DNA of 64,000 nucleotides. Origin: Xanthostigma xanthostigma (lineage: Eukaryota; Arthropoda; Insecta; Raphidioptera; Raphidiidae). Shown in pieces: positions 42,566 to 53,946 of this stretch (position 1 is its first letter; every line of letters starts with the position of its first letter). A model generated the notes under the pieces. That model did no database searches and was not told where the DNA came from. It saw nothing but the letters and a program-made list of their open reading frames with translations. The stretch covers positions 41,622,753 to 41,686,752 of the forward strand of contig OY754469.1 of assembly GCA_963575645.1 (NCBI GenBank), read 5' to 3'. The translations under genes and the position numbers were made by a program.

Positions 42566-44283
42566 TTAAGTTTTTAGTATGCTTTATTAAAAGTAATATT
42601 TGCAACCGGACGAAAGCCGGAACGGTCAACTAGTTATTATAATATTGTATTGTCACCAAAACTACATACCTATGCAAAATTTCAATTCAATCGGATAATG
42701 GTAAGTAATTGAAAAAGCTGTCCCAAGATTTGAAACAAGATATAAAGAAATCTACGGAGTCAAGCTAAATAATAGTTATTGGCGTAACTAGTAGTCTAAG
42801 TCATTCATGGCGTGTCATGACTTAGCCTACAAGTTGCGCCCATAATTTTATTCAACAATTGCGCGTTATTCATGTTTTAATTATTATGAGATGTTGTAAA
42901 TATCTATTTATTTCTTTATAAAAAAAACTGTCAATACTAACAGCACCAAACAGCACGATTCAATGTTTTGGTTTGAGGTTAGCCGGTTATGAATAAACTC
43001 CATGTCGAAAACATTCGGCCTCTCAATTTTAGCCTCAATGGGTAACAACGGAGTTGTTGTTACCTACTATTTCGTTACGACTCAGAAAATAGTTACGTTT
43101 ATTTTCATTACTCCACAATGGCCGAGCTAGTAGGAATCTTCATTGAGTTATGACAAGTAATTGTCACCAGTCGGTAAATGGCTATTTAGGGTTCGGTTTT
43201 TAGGAATGATAAAACATGAATAACGCGCTTGAGTTGAATAAAAGCATTTAATCCACTTGTGATCAATCACTATGTTTCTTGGCCCATTTCACATGTCGCT
43301 CGCTCGCTCATTTTTCCGCATGTCCCGAGGCCTGCATTAAGAAGCATATAGCAAATAATTTGCTTATTCTAAATGAACCATTGGCTTCCTATAAAACTTT
43401 ATAAGCAAAGGTAACACTCACACACTTACGATATCTTATATAATTTGGTATTGATCTCTGGCCCGCGCGATGTAAAACTAGCTTGTAGGTCGATAGAGAA
43501 GTGCTATCATCTTATAGATACAAGTAGCACACCTGTATAGTACGCACCTTGCATCCTCCTTCTTGTCATCTATCTTTCTCTATCTTTCTTTATACGTCTG
43601 TCTTTTCACGTTGCAACAGTGGCGTTGCCAATCTGCAGAAAAACAAAAATCCTGGGTACTTCATAATTTTAGAATGAATTATATTTTTCATATTTAACCA
43701 ACAACTTATAGCGCGTTATTTAGATCGGCTTCGTTAACACATTAGTATATAAATAACCATCTATATGATCTATCGCTGTCATATGCTAGAAGTGTTCACT
43801 GAATCTATCTCATTCAGGCAACACCGTTGACAGCCTGACTTGGCGGTACGTATATTGAACATATACATACATGGCACACGGCTTATGGCAGTAGTGACTA
43901 GTGTTACAGTGTCTGAAAAAAAGTTAACAATTAAAACATCATAAACACGGATGTGATTCATAATTTAATTAATCCATCTCCCATCATTCCTAGCCCGTGT
44001 TAGGAGATCCTGCAGAACACCGATTTAAAATGTTCACGCGCTGTCACTGCGTAGAAACCATTGGCATTGTGCCTTTTGTACTAGTATTGATAGTTCTACT
44101 GAAAACATACACATACCAGCAAATTCATTTTATTCCATTCTAGTGTCTGCATTTTTAGCTAGGAATTGCACTTTTTGTTTGATTAATTCATTTATTCGTA
44201 TGTCGTATAAGTACTTAGAATTATTTATAGCATCTCTTAATTTGAATTTATTGAACGGAAATGCTGATTGTTTTCTATTTAAA
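42566..44283. other. No gene recognised
   Basis: Short frames only. Bases near 43617 (CAGTGGCGTTGCCAATC) resemble a hAT start without a partner. Confidence 0.3.
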
Positions 44284-44345
44284 ACTAGCTGTAACCCGTG
44301 ACTTCTACTTCGATCAATGGTCGCACATAATACTTTATTCAACTA
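44284..44345 (-). repeat. RTE-type tail fragment
   Basis: ACTAGCTGTAACCCGTGACT then TCTACTTCG is a diverged version of the RTE/SINE ending seen at 14869. Confidence 0.4.
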
Positions 44346-44489
44346 GCACGAGTAATATGTAATCGGGGCCCTGATAAAAGAGGGAAAAATAATAAATCAC
44401 TTCATTGATTGACGTACCCACCGCCCTCGATGCACACAAGATGGCCCTGACTTTCGCTGAATTGCGATGCTGTTTTCATATATACAAAT

Positions 44490-44612
44490 CGCTACCGCGT
44501 TTCTATTGGTCCAGAAACTATGCAGTAATAATTCATTACCGTACAGTTTCGGCTCGCTGCCGCGTTCCTATTGGTCCAGAAACTATATCGTAGGTACAGT
44601 TTCGGCTCATTA
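44490..44612. repeat. 65-bp tandem duplication
   Basis: CGCTACCGCGTTTCTATTGG at about 44490 and CGCTGCCGCGTTCCTATTGG at about 44555 start two units, each ending TACAGTTTCGGCTC. They differ by a few substitutions and one short deletion. Confidence 0.75.
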
Positions 44613-45690
44613 TTAGCACTCATGAAGTAATTTTTATTTCTCCCGAATTTAACTCACGCGTGTTGAATAAATTTATTTATTATTATAGATGGAGAGAAAA
44701 CGACCAATTATTAAACAATTAACAGGCATCAAGTTATTAATCAATCAATTTTTTCCCATACGATAATTTATTACACTCGATTCTCTCTGAGAGCAACGTC
44801 ATCCAGGAGTTCTTCTATCATAGAAGTGCCTATATTTACTTGCAAATCAAGCAGATATATTATACGCAAGTTTTGCACTATAGATAAAAATCAATATTAC
44901 AAAAAAAAGTACACATATTATTTCGCCTCTGACTTCAACGTTTTTAGAACAAAATATCCGATGTTATATTTATTAGAAAACATAGAGTTTTTAACACATT
45001 TAAATTTGAACTCAGTTTTGTAGTTTCCGACCCTACCAACACTCGGTCTCATTCGACATTAATTCGATGCTTCGCGAACACGTGACTGAAATAATAAAGT
45101 GCCATTCTGTTATACATTGTGAAGCACAACAGCACAACCTACACTGCAAACACACAGTTCAAGTTTGTTTTAAAATGACGCAAACTGCTCTCAGATAACT
45201 TAAATGTATATACAACGGCACTTTCTAGTGTAAAGTACATTATGATAATTTTAATGAAAAGAGACAAAATAATATTTTGAAATGATAATAAAAGAACCCA
45301 CTGTATTCTGTAAACAGCATGAACTACCTAAATACAGGGTTGTACCTAGCCGATTTATATAGATTATAGACTATTTATTGTCCACAGAAACACGTCATTC
45401 AAAAATCGTAGAAGAAGCATGCTATGTATTGTGCTAGTGGATCAAGTGTTAATGTTGATATCAAATTGAAAAGTGACAGCTAATTATATACCGTTGATTT
45501 CATGACAGAAATTTTGACGTTTGCGCGCAGAAAGCAACGAAGTTAACCTTATCACTACGGCTTGTATCAACGATTCTGCCTCATTTAACGATGTGACCAA
45601 CACTCGCGATTTTTTCCCTTTAATATAATTCTGTTTTGAAGGATTGGTATTACCCTAATGAAAAATGTCTTCCTCTGAAATATGCATCTA
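44613..45690. other. No gene recognised
   Basis: Short frames; no paired repeats. Confidence 0.3.
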
Positions 45691-46316
45691 TACTAATGTA
45701 TAAATCTGAAGAGTTTGTTTGTTTGTTTGAACGCGCTAATCTCAGGAACTACTGGTTCAAATTGAAAAAATATTTTTTTGTTGGATAGCCCATTTTAACA
45801 TTTATCAAGGAAGGCTATAGGGCATAGGCTATATAATATCAGGCTACGACCATTAGGAGCGGAGCACTAATGAAAAATGTTGCAAAATGTATCTCAAAAG
45901 TCAAAAATAAGCTTCTATTCATGTGAAATGCACTAACTAGACATACTCTGTGTGTACACAACCCCAGATGTTTCAATCGGTAGAGCATGCAACTGTCAAT
46001 ATCAGGGTCGTGGGTTCGAGCCCCACGTTGGGCGAATATATTTTTATTTTTTTTTTATTTTCTGCATCACTTTCTTCTAAGGCTTACATATAAAAATTTC
46101 TTTTAATTTAATTTAATTAATAAAAAAAAATTATTAGTTAAAAAAGTATAAATACTGATTTTTATCGACAAAAACTTTTGAACGGTAACTCCGATCATCA
46201 TGAAATTTAGACTCAACATTCATCTCGGTAAACTAAGATGAATGTGTGTACTCATGTTCCTCCCTTCCCGATTCGTTCTTTTGCACCCGGGTGAAACCGG
46301 ACGGGACCGCTAGTTC
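45691..46316 (+). mobile_element. RTE-tail-related SINE-like element, copy 2, with insertion
   Basis: It matches 10576-10918 at both ends, but an extra block of about 265 bp (about 45900-46165) interrupts the middle. That block contains the tRNA-Lys-like sequence, so it is probably a second SINE nested inside. Confidence 0.65.
45962..46034 (+). tRNA. tRNA-Lys-derived sequence, pseudogene or SINE head
   Basis: It aligns well with eukaryotic tRNA-Lys in the D arm (TCGGTAGAGCATG) and from the variable region to the 3' end (GGGTCGTGGGTTCGAGCCCC). The anticodon stem-loop is altered (CTGTCAATA instead of CTCTTAATC) and the acceptor stem is only partly paired. Followed by a T-rich run. Not a functional tRNA gene. 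Confidence 0.65.
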
Positions 46317-46794
46317 TAAATAAAACATTCGGAACCACGTATAGTGTCAGTGCAAACGCTTCTCGTAGGGCGGCCATATTGAATATTGTGAAATGAACAC
46401 CGCGTCCAAGTAAAAGCCGAATGAAAATATTTTATTTAGTTGAACTATGCCGTGAGCAATCAGCATTGAGTTCTGAAATACAGCTCTGTCGGTGCCTGTT
46501 CATTTTTCGAACGGATGAAACATCGAGCGACGTGATTTTACAGCGATAAACATTCATTGCCTGTCTTCCAAGTCAATTTAACCCGAAAGCTTAATTTAGA
46601 TAACACATTGACCGTATTGAAGCATAGCGTGTTATACACACACATATATACATTTGCTGGTATGCGGGGGTTCCCCATACAGACTGTTCTATTTAACTTG
46701 AAACACACCGTTGAAACAGAAAGGGGCACAATTCTTGTCTAACTTTACAATCTAACTCAAACATTACCTAATATAATAAAAATAATTTTATTTT
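46317..46794. other. No gene recognised
   Basis: Two overlapping opposite-strand frames at 46538-46742 are mutual shadows without features. Confidence 0.3.
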
Positions 46795-47172
46795 ATGTGT
46801 TCGCTTCACGCGGTGCGTGTATTGTCCCTGACTTTGCAGATGGATTTAGTGCGCGCGCAGTGACAGTTCGAATGTTAACAAAAGTGAACGTTTATTGGCT
46901 CTGAACAGAACACACATTATTACGCCATGTTTGTGAGCGTTTGTTCATGTTGCTCACGTGACAGGATACTGTTTCCTGATTGGTTCTTGCTCAAAACAAG
47001 CAGACAAACAAGCTCAAAAAATAGCCCCGGTTCTAATTTTGAAATCCGTCTTATGACCACGCACGCGAGCCAACAGTGACGTCATTTCCATCGTCGCAGT
47101 CAGCGCGTCAGCCAACGCGAGTTCCAGCAGTGATTGCAGCGGTAAAACCAGCCTCGTGTGCAATGGCCTTTA
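46795..47172. mobile_element. Harbinger-like MITE, family N, left-truncated copy
   Basis: It shares GTGCGCGCGCAGTGACAGTT and CTGTTTCCTGATTGGTTCTT with 29125-29550, ending in GCCTCGTGTGCAATGGCCT followed by TTA. The left terminal repeat is missing. Confidence 0.7.
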
Positions 47173-47468
47173 GTTGCGCCTGAAACTAATTTTGTTTGGA
47201 ATTTAGGTACCTTAAAATCAACAAGATACACATGCTTTAACTAAAAAAATGTTTTTTAGCTTTTCATATTTGGATTGCGATTGTTTTTTTAAAACAGCCT
47301 GTATTATACATACGTGAACAGTGGACGTACGTACCTATGTTATATTCTGCACCTCCACCATTTCCATTTCTATCTGTCAGCAACTCTAGGTACAGCTTAC
47401 TAGAAAAGGATGCACGTCATTCAGGGTCAAACGCAAGAAAATTATATTTGTTTTTTGTATATAAATTT

Positions 47469-47811
47469 TAGAGCTGTAAAAGTAACGAGAAATTGTTTAC
47501 CCGTATGTATTCGTTACTTAAAGAACCAGTACCCGTTACTTTCGTATCGTTACGTTACTCGTTACTTTTCATACGACATACAATCGTGTACTAACAGCAT
47601 CAAGCATGCACCATCGCATCGAGGCGCGTCGCATACGTGATATGGTATGACTTCGTTCCGTATAACGTATAACCGCATCAAACGAGTCGAACTGACATGG
47701 ATGTGAAAGATGCGAGTAACGAAATGAAATTGTAAGTAACGATTCGTTACTGCGAATCAGACGATGTACCAGTTACTCAGTAACGAATACATACGGTTTG
47801 TTACAGCTCTA
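47469..47811. mobile_element. hAT MITE family T, copy 2
   Basis: The termini TAGAGCTGTAAAAG and TTACAGCTCTA are inverted repeats. Flanking 8-mers ATAAATTT and ATAGTTTT match at six positions, an eroded duplication. It lies in the opposite orientation to copies 1 and 3. Confidence 0.82.
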
Positions 47812-48619
47812 ATAGTTTTAAAAAATTCTAAAAAAACACGCTGTTATGAATGCACTAAAATAGACAGTGTATTTCTTTTTCTTCTACAGGCTGATTTTTA
47901 AGTCGATTCTTCTTTTTTAACAGCGTGTAGAAATAAAATAGATCAACAAATATTAGTAACTTTTTTATCAAAACTCAAAAGTAAGAGAGAAACAGTCTTT
48001 CAAAGTTTAATTAATTTTTTAAAATTTTATTTAATTAAGTTAAAAGCCTGGTTAACACACGCGAAGAAATGATAACACGAATCGGAAATGCATCCCAAAT
48101 AACTCGTGGAAGGCTCTTATCGCTACTACTAGCATGGCTACGACGCACACATCTTTGTGTCCAACAAAATGGACATAACTTCAAACAATTTCTGTAAATA
48201 TGACATCACATATTTCCATAGTGACATAACATAACGCCAGGACCGACCTTAAAATTTGAAAAAAATTTATAAATCTTTGAAAGCCCATTTCTCTTTCATT
48301 TTTGAGTTTTGATAAAAAAGCTACTTGAAATATTTGTTCGTCTATTTGATTTCTACACTTTCTAAAGTCCTATCGACACTACAACTTTAAATTACTGGTA
48401 GTGTCACCTAAATCAGAGGCGTCAGACTGATATTTCTACAGGGCCATTTATAAGATTTAGGGTGTGTTAGTAGACCAGACTCTAAATTAAAAACTAAAAC
48501 ACATACTATATTAAAATCTTTATTTATTTAGTTTAAATAAATTTTCATATAAAGGTAATAAAAAGGGTAAATTATCTTGAGATTGAGGATCCAGACACCT
48601 GCGGTCTCTTGTTTTTGAT
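47812..48619. other. No gene; possible hAT start
   Basis: CAGAGGCGTCAGACTG near 48414 and the downstream G/C-rich hairpin resemble parts of a hAT element. No clean second terminus is found. Confidence 0.35.
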
Positions 48620-48765
48620 AAGCTCATTGATGTCAGGTGTCTAAAATCCTCGCACTGGATGGATTCTGGTCGCGGGCCGCATCCAGTCCTGAAGCCATCT
48701 CAATGCGGCCCGCGACCAGAATCCATCCAGTGCGAGGATTTTAGACACCTGACATCAATGAGCTT
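48620..48765. repeat. Perfect GC-rich hairpin, 63-bp arms, 20-nt loop
   Basis: Arms 48620-48682 and 48703-48765 are exact reverse complements by my reading. GC content is much above the surroundings, with GGTCGCGGGCCGCAT at the apex. It holds a 74-codon open frame that reads across the hairpin and has no meaning as a protein. Origin unknown; the GGCCCGCGACC block suggests hAT-derived sequence. Confidence 0.85.
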
Positions 48766-48913
48766 GAAAAATGTAACGTCCTCCCATAAAACGTCATCCC
48801 TTAGACGTGTCGCTCCAATTGCACGGTTTTACTCCCAACCAAACGCGCGGTCAGATGTTTCACATCAAAGTTATAATGATTGAAAAATCTTCTGAAAATA
48901 TTTTATTAGTGAC

Positions 48914-49281
48914 ATTAAAATCTTTGATTAACGTCTGAATAGAACTCTTCAAATAAATAAAATTGTCGACCAATTTTTCTCAGACCAATATATTGACAAA
49001 ATAAAAAATAACAAATCAATACAACATAAGATGACGGCTTTGGATCTTCTTCAGAAAAATCTAAAAATATAAAAATTAATTAGTATTAAATTGTTAATTA
49101 TTATCTAATCGTGTAATTAGATAATAATTAATAATTTAATACTAATTAATTTTTATATTTTTAGATTTTTCTGAAGAAGCTCAAAAGCCGGATCGAAACG
49201 TCATCTTATGTTGTATTGATTTGTTATTTTTTATTTTGGCAATATATTGGTCTGAGAAAAATTGGTCGACAATTTTATTTA
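48914..49281. mobile_element. Family A Penelope-like insertion, inverted pair with TSD
   Basis: A 13-bp perfect duplication, TTTTATTAGTGAC, lies at 48901-48913 and 49282-49294. Inside are a one-sided tail (ATCTTTGATTAACGTCTGAA), then inverted terminal repeats pairing from about 48950-49103 with 49112-49281. The left half has lost the GATCGAAAC segment (motif remnant at 49032-49054); the right half keeps it at 49171-49202. Confidence 0.75.
49171..49202 (+). ncRNA. Hammerhead-like motif, family A, stem II damaged
   Basis: CTGAAGA and GAAACGTC are intact, but one side of stem II reads GCTC instead of GATCC, so the helix is broken. Confidence 0.4.
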
Positions 49282-49294
49282 TTTTATTAGTGAC

Positions 49295-49861
49295 GTTAGA
49301 GGAATTCATTTTGGGATAGAGAGAATACATTGGGGTATAACTATAGCAGCGTCTTCCATCTACCTGTCAGCCTCTCTTGGAAATTAGTTTGATATAGTCA
49401 ATTTGTAGTCGATGGTCAAACTCATTCAGGCAACGGGGTTTGTGAGTTGTGAAGTTTTGCACGCGAAATTGAACCGTTCGATGTGTATGACTAAAGTGCT
49501 AATTGTAAGCACCGGGTTGCATACCAATGCTAGTTAATGGTATATAATGCTGCGATGCGAATCACAAACACATACATACGAACTTCTGGAGAGACGGGAT
49601 AAAAAGTGATCGAAACTCGATGCTTTGCAAACAATAATATAATTAGTTTTTTTAATATTCTTTTAATGAATTTAGAGGCCAGATTATTAACAAAATATTA
49701 ATAATGTTTTTTTTACCACGTTTTTATTAACTCGCTTTTCGTGTAATCGGGTTAGAACTTTGTAATTGATTTTAAACTAATTTCTTGATTGGATAGAGAC
49801 GAAATTTTTACCATAACTCAGAATTAGATAACAATACAAAAAAAAAGAAGAAAATAAATAA
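49295..49861. other. No gene recognised
   Basis: AT-rich, no paired repeats. Confidence 0.3.
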
Positions 49862-50047
49862 AAAAATTGGTTGTCTGTAAAGTCGGTTTACGGACGATAG
49901 TTTTACGTGATAACGTCATAAAGAAACATTGATGAAAAATTGCGTACTTTTATGAGTTACACTTTTCGGAACGTTACACTTTTCGGAACGTTACACTTTT
50001 TCGTGCATGCAGCCCGGTGTTTCATCAATTTATAAGACGTTATCACG
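49862..50047. repeat. Repeat family H, copy 5 (both ends)
   Basis: It runs from TTGGTTGTCTGTAAAGTCGG to ATAAGACGTTATCACGTCAA, with the CGTGCATGCAGCCCGGTG block inside and a small duplication of CTTTTCGGAACGTTACA. Confidence 0.65.
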
Positions 50048-50129
50048 TCAAAAAATTAATAATTTCATCGATATATATAGTATAATTCATTCTTACTTGT
50101 TTACCATTGTAAGGCACCATACAGCAATC

Positions 50130-50204
50130 GGCCTATAGCTCAGTTGGTTAGAGCGTCGTCCTTATAACGCGAAGGTTGGGGGTTCGATCCCCGGCCATGG
50201 CGCA
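50130..50204 (+). tRNA. tRNA-Ile(TAT)-like sequence, probable pseudogene
   Basis: D arm AGCTCAGTTGGTTAGAGC, anticodon region CTTATAA (TAT) and T arm GGGTTCGATCCC match eukaryotic tRNA-Ile closely. The acceptor stem (GGCCTAT against CATGGCG) pairs poorly, and the anticodon stem has a C-C mismatch. Box A and box B are intact, so RNA polymerase III transcription is possible. No SINE body follows, only T-rich sequence. Confidence 0.65.
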
Positions 50205-50871
50205 TATAATATTTTTATTTTTTTACGATGTATTTTTGTTTTTACCACGTTTTCATTAACTAAACAGAAGAAAGTTATTAAATAATTATTTTTTTTCAAT
50301 ATCTGTACCTTGTTTTTAAAACGAACTAAAAAGTAAGAAATTTTATTTTATTTGTTACAAAACGCCAATATTTTTTAAGTTGGAATAGTCCTGTCGCCTG
50401 ATTTGCTGGAATTTTTTAACCACAGCCCTTACTGCATAGATAAAAAATAAATATGAGAATATAAAAAAATTTAAATAACTTTTTTTGAAAAAAAAAATAA
50501 TAACCGACTAATATAATTTCTCTATTTAAACCCGCAGATTCGGTTAAATAATTTTAGGTGTAATTGTGTCGCAGCTTATATAATAAATAGTACAGTAGGT
50601 GGTATGTATATGCAAATACATATCTCAAGTTTACCCCTTGCAGACTAGTTCATTGGTGATATATTGATATACGTAAGGATTTGTTTCTCAGAATTATTAT
50701 ATTCCATTTCTGTTATTGCTTTGAAAGCTTTAATGAAGATATAAAGCCTCTAATATATCTCCAAACAGACGGACCCTACACTGTATGTATATTCTCCTAT
50801 TTCTGTAAGCAGTGTAATATGTTGGACCTTACCACACATAGTCCAGTCAAAATAAACATTTAATTTTCTTT
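50205..50871. other. No gene; one small shared repeat
   Basis: Bases 50370-50418 repeat the block at 27768-27820. Otherwise AT-rich. Confidence 0.35.
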
Positions 50872-51475
50872 AATTCGCATAGATCTGAAAATTGGTACAT
50901 GTCTTAAGTACACTATTACAAATAAAATATCAAAGGTCCCACCGATCCTCTATCTGCTAAAAAAATTATTCAAGGTCAAACGTTAAAAAGTATCGGTTTT
51001 TTGCACTTTTCTCGTAAACGGTAAATGTTATCTAAAAATAAGTCAGATAAAAGTTGTAGATCATACAACTGTCTACAAAAACTGTTCTTATATTTTTTTT
51101 CTACGAATCACTATTCCGAAGATATGGGACCAAAATGTCTATGTACGTACTGAACGTATTTAATATTGATCAAAAATAATATAATAATATGTATATTAGT
51201 ATTTTCGATGTTTAAAAATCACCATTTCAAAAGAATGGTGATTCCTAGGAAAAAAAGTATAAGAACAATTCTTGTAGACAATTGCATGATCTACAACTTT
51301 TGTCTGACCTATGTTTAGATTAATATTTACCGTTCACAAGAAAAGTGCAAAAAACCGATGCTTTTAACTTTTGACCTTGAATAATTTTTTTAGCAGATGT
51401 ACGGTGGGGACTTTTGATATTTCATTTGTAATAGTGTACCTAAGACCTGTACCAATTTTCAGCTCTATGCGGATT
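50872..51475. mobile_element. Palindromic foldback element, about 600 bp
   Basis: The left end AATTCGCATAGATCTGAAAA and right end (complement of AATCCGCATAGAGCTGAAAA) start inverted arms of about 230 bp. These include AAAGTTGTAGATCATACAACT and its partner ACAACTTTTGTCTGAC. Centre near 51180. The 110-codon frame at 51371-51703 partly overlaps its right arm and is not credible as a gene. Confidence 0.75.
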
Positions 51476-52192
51476 ATTGTAAACCTACTACTATTTTTTT
51501 TTGTCTATTATGACCGGACTAACAGTACATTTCTGGTTCTGTTGCATAATCTTGATAACATGAAAGTACACATACATATGATGTGTAATAAAAGATACAT
51601 GTGTGATAATGTTTTAGCGCATAAACAGTTCACTAACACTACAGGCTTTTACATTATTAAAAAGACATATTCTACCCTCCAGTCGCACCAATTTTCATTT
51701 TAAAAAATATTATTTTATAGCTTTGTGCGTTTCCAGCGTTGCCGAAGTTAACAGCTGGGCGGATTCATAATTGACGCCCCTTATTAGGGATAAAGTATTT
51801 GTTGATTGAAAAATACTTTACTTCACTCGCACTCTTGTAGGAATCGACAGGAAAATTCAAGATATAAACATACGCGGGAGTCTCCCGATAGGGGCGCCTT
51901 GTCTACGCGCTGATGTGAATTAACTATCGAATCGAAAACTGCGCGCGGAATATTTCGAATTCGAATTTCATTAAAAAATAAATAACTACTCGTAAGAGTT
52001 TTCACGCAGGCTTGAGTATGCAAATAAAATTGATATAATATCAGTTATATATTGTTTCTATACAGTACAAAAAAACATAACACAACTAGGCCATTTGCCG
52101 CCCGCGTGCATCGCACTCTGGGGCGCGAGGGCCCTGGTTAACAGCAAGTAATCATTTATTGTTAACGTTCTAGATAGTTTATTAAATACTAG
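51476..52192. other. No gene recognised
   Basis: No domain-bearing frame; no paired repeats. Confidence 0.3.
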
Positions 52193-52340
52193 CGGCCCGG
52201 TTCGGCTTCGCATGAATTTATAGATTACCACCGTTTTTTCGTCGACTTACGTTGCTTTGGCTTTCACGAAAAGTGTTTTAATTTTTTTAATTATTGGTGA
52301 ATTTTGAAATCGGATTATTAGTTCTAAGATTACCTTCTAC
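52193..52340 (-). repeat. RTE-type tail fragment
   Basis: CTAGCGGCCCGGTTCGGCTTCG at the left is the reverse of an RTE/SINE ending. Only about 150 bp looks related. Confidence 0.45.
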
Positions 52341-52374
52341 ATCCAAACTTACAAACCTTACCACTTTAGAGAAA

Positions 52375-52448
52375 TAAAATTATCGACCTATTTTTTCAGA
52401 CTGAATATTGACAAAAAATTATAAAATTATAATTAAATAGATGACGTT
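52375..52448 (-). mobile_element. Family A terminal fragment
   Basis: It contains AATAAAATTATCGACC and ends at GATGACGTTT, cut just inside the ribozyme-like segment. Confidence 0.55.
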
Positions 52449-52462
52449 TATAATAGTATATA

Positions 52463-52602
52463 TGTTACGGTTAATACAAGAAATTAGTTTATTCACGAAT
52501 TAACCGGCTAATACCCGAATTAACCAACGTCAAGGATTGGTTAATTCGGGTAATTAGCTGATTAATTCGCGAATTAACTACTTTCTTGTATTAACCGTAA
52601 CA
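52463..52602. mobile_element. Palindromic element with TGTTAC...GTAACA ends
   Basis: A 140-bp hairpin whose arms start TGTTACGGTTAATAC and end in the complement, with inner CGAATTAACC blocks repeated inverted. It has the same terminal hexamer and preceding TATA as 18231-18382, but an unrelated interior. Confidence 0.75.
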
Positions 52603-53216
52603 TGTAGATAAGCGGACTATTGCTGTCCGGCTACGAAAGCTTTCACTTGTACTGTATGAAAATGTGTATTTTTTTTAACAAAAAGATTGAGCCGTTTAAC
52701 GAAGATAATGAAAAAAATCTGAAATAAAGTTTTTATAATAAATTTTTTTATGACAAAATTTTCTGTAAAAAATCCAAAATCATTAGGAGATTTATAAAGT
52801 TAAAAATTAATAAAAACTTTTACATGTAGTCTTATGGAAAATATGTCAACCTAGCATGCAAACGGTACATTTTAATTTTTTGCAAATAACCAAATAATGT
52901 CAGCAGTTTCGAAAACTAACTATGTAAAGCATCGATGTCCGCATATTTTAATATCTTTTCCAATTTAATTAGGAGACTTTTAATCAATAAAAAAAATTAT
53001 TAAACCTTGGCACTTTTCGATTATGGACTTTTATTCTTGACAATTTTAACAATTTTAACTGAATTTACAAACTTCTTAATGATTTAATTTTAATTTTTAT
53101 TACTTTTTTTAATTATTTACTGCAAAAAATATGTAAAATACAGATATTTACATAAATGTATTTGTTCTTAATAAGAATCGCAGGATTGTGGACAAAAAGT
53201 TCTTTATTCAGTGTAC

Positions 53217-53249
53217 GACGTTTCGTCTATAAATTTAGACTTTTTCAAG
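53217..53249 (-). ncRNA. Hammerhead-like motif, family C, left copy
   Basis: Minus strand: TTGAAAA core variant, an extra A, stem II GTCTA/TAGAC, GAAA and CGTC. G8 is A. Stem I is not well paired. Confidence 0.4.
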
Positions 53250-53597
53250 ACTGCGTTGTCATCTCATCATTTCGACACTGGACATAAATTTCTATTTGAT
53301 TAAGTTCAAATATTAGATAAAGAGTCAAATTGGAAGAAACGCAATATCAGTGAAATGTGTTTTATTAGAAAAAACAATTCTATTAATTACAGAACAGATA
53401 CTCAAAATTTAAGTAGTCAGTATAACTATGTAATGAAATTGAACTAACTTTCGTATTTTTATTTATTTTTATTGTTTAAAATGTATACATAAACTTGTTG
53501 CCATGTTTTTGTCTTATGTACCTTAACTTTTGTTAACTGCTATGGTTAGTAATTAATGTTTATTTTCATAATTATTGTTTTAAATTTTCACATTAAT

Positions 53598-53636
53598 TGT
53601 ACTTGAAAAAGTCTAAAATAGACGAAACGTCGTACA
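53598..53636 (+). ncRNA. Hammerhead-like motif, family C, right copy
   Basis: Stem I TGTAC (53598-53602) pairs with GTACA (53632-53636). Between them are TTGAAAA, an extra A, stem II GTCTA/TAGAC with a 3-nt loop, GAAA, C and GTC. C3 and G8 differ from the consensus, so the fold is good but catalysis is doubtful. Confidence 0.5.
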
Positions 53637-53946
53637 CTGAATAAAGAACTTTTTGTCCACAATCCTGCGATTCTTATTAATAATTGTCTCGATGGACACG
53701 ATTTCTAATATTTATTTGTTCTAACCTAACTTTGTACAAAACATTCAAAAGTTAGTCCATTAAGTAAAGTACTGAAATAATTAATTAATATTAAAAAAAA
53801 TTATTTATTTATGCCTTTATGACAATAATTTATTGGTATCATCGACTTATAACATTTTGTAAAAATTTATTATGGAAAAGTTCCCATTTATAATTCGACT
53901 TACTTTTGATTGGGACTGTAACGCATCGACCTCCTTATTCGGTAAT

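Larger units (their letters stand above)
53169..53712. mobile_element. Family C Penelope-like inverted pair with TSD
   Basis: Inverted 85-90 bp ends (ATAAGAATCGCAGGATTGTG at the left, its complement at the right) each carry a hammerhead-like segment. Flanking duplication TATTTGTTCT is at 53159-53168 and 53713-53722. Comparison with the uninterrupted copy of repeat R near 57790 confirms the insertion. A one-sided tail (CTCGATGGACACGATTTC) lies at the right. No RT. Confidence 0.72.
52699..53946 (+). mobile_element. Repeat R, copy 1, interrupted by family C
   Basis: Bases 52699-53168 plus 53713-53946 are nearly the reverse complement of 57598-58275, giving about 700 bp of shared sequence. The interruption at 53169-53712 has its own target duplication. 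No ORF; family unknown. Confidence 0.78.

Noticed and set aside
50130..50204. Functional tRNA-Ile gene
   Set aside because: The acceptor stem does not pair properly and the anticodon stem has a C-C mismatch. Kept as a tRNA-like pseudogene.
51371..51703. 110-codon plus-strand frame
   Set aside because: It starts inside the arm of a palindromic element and has no recognisable domain or splice context.
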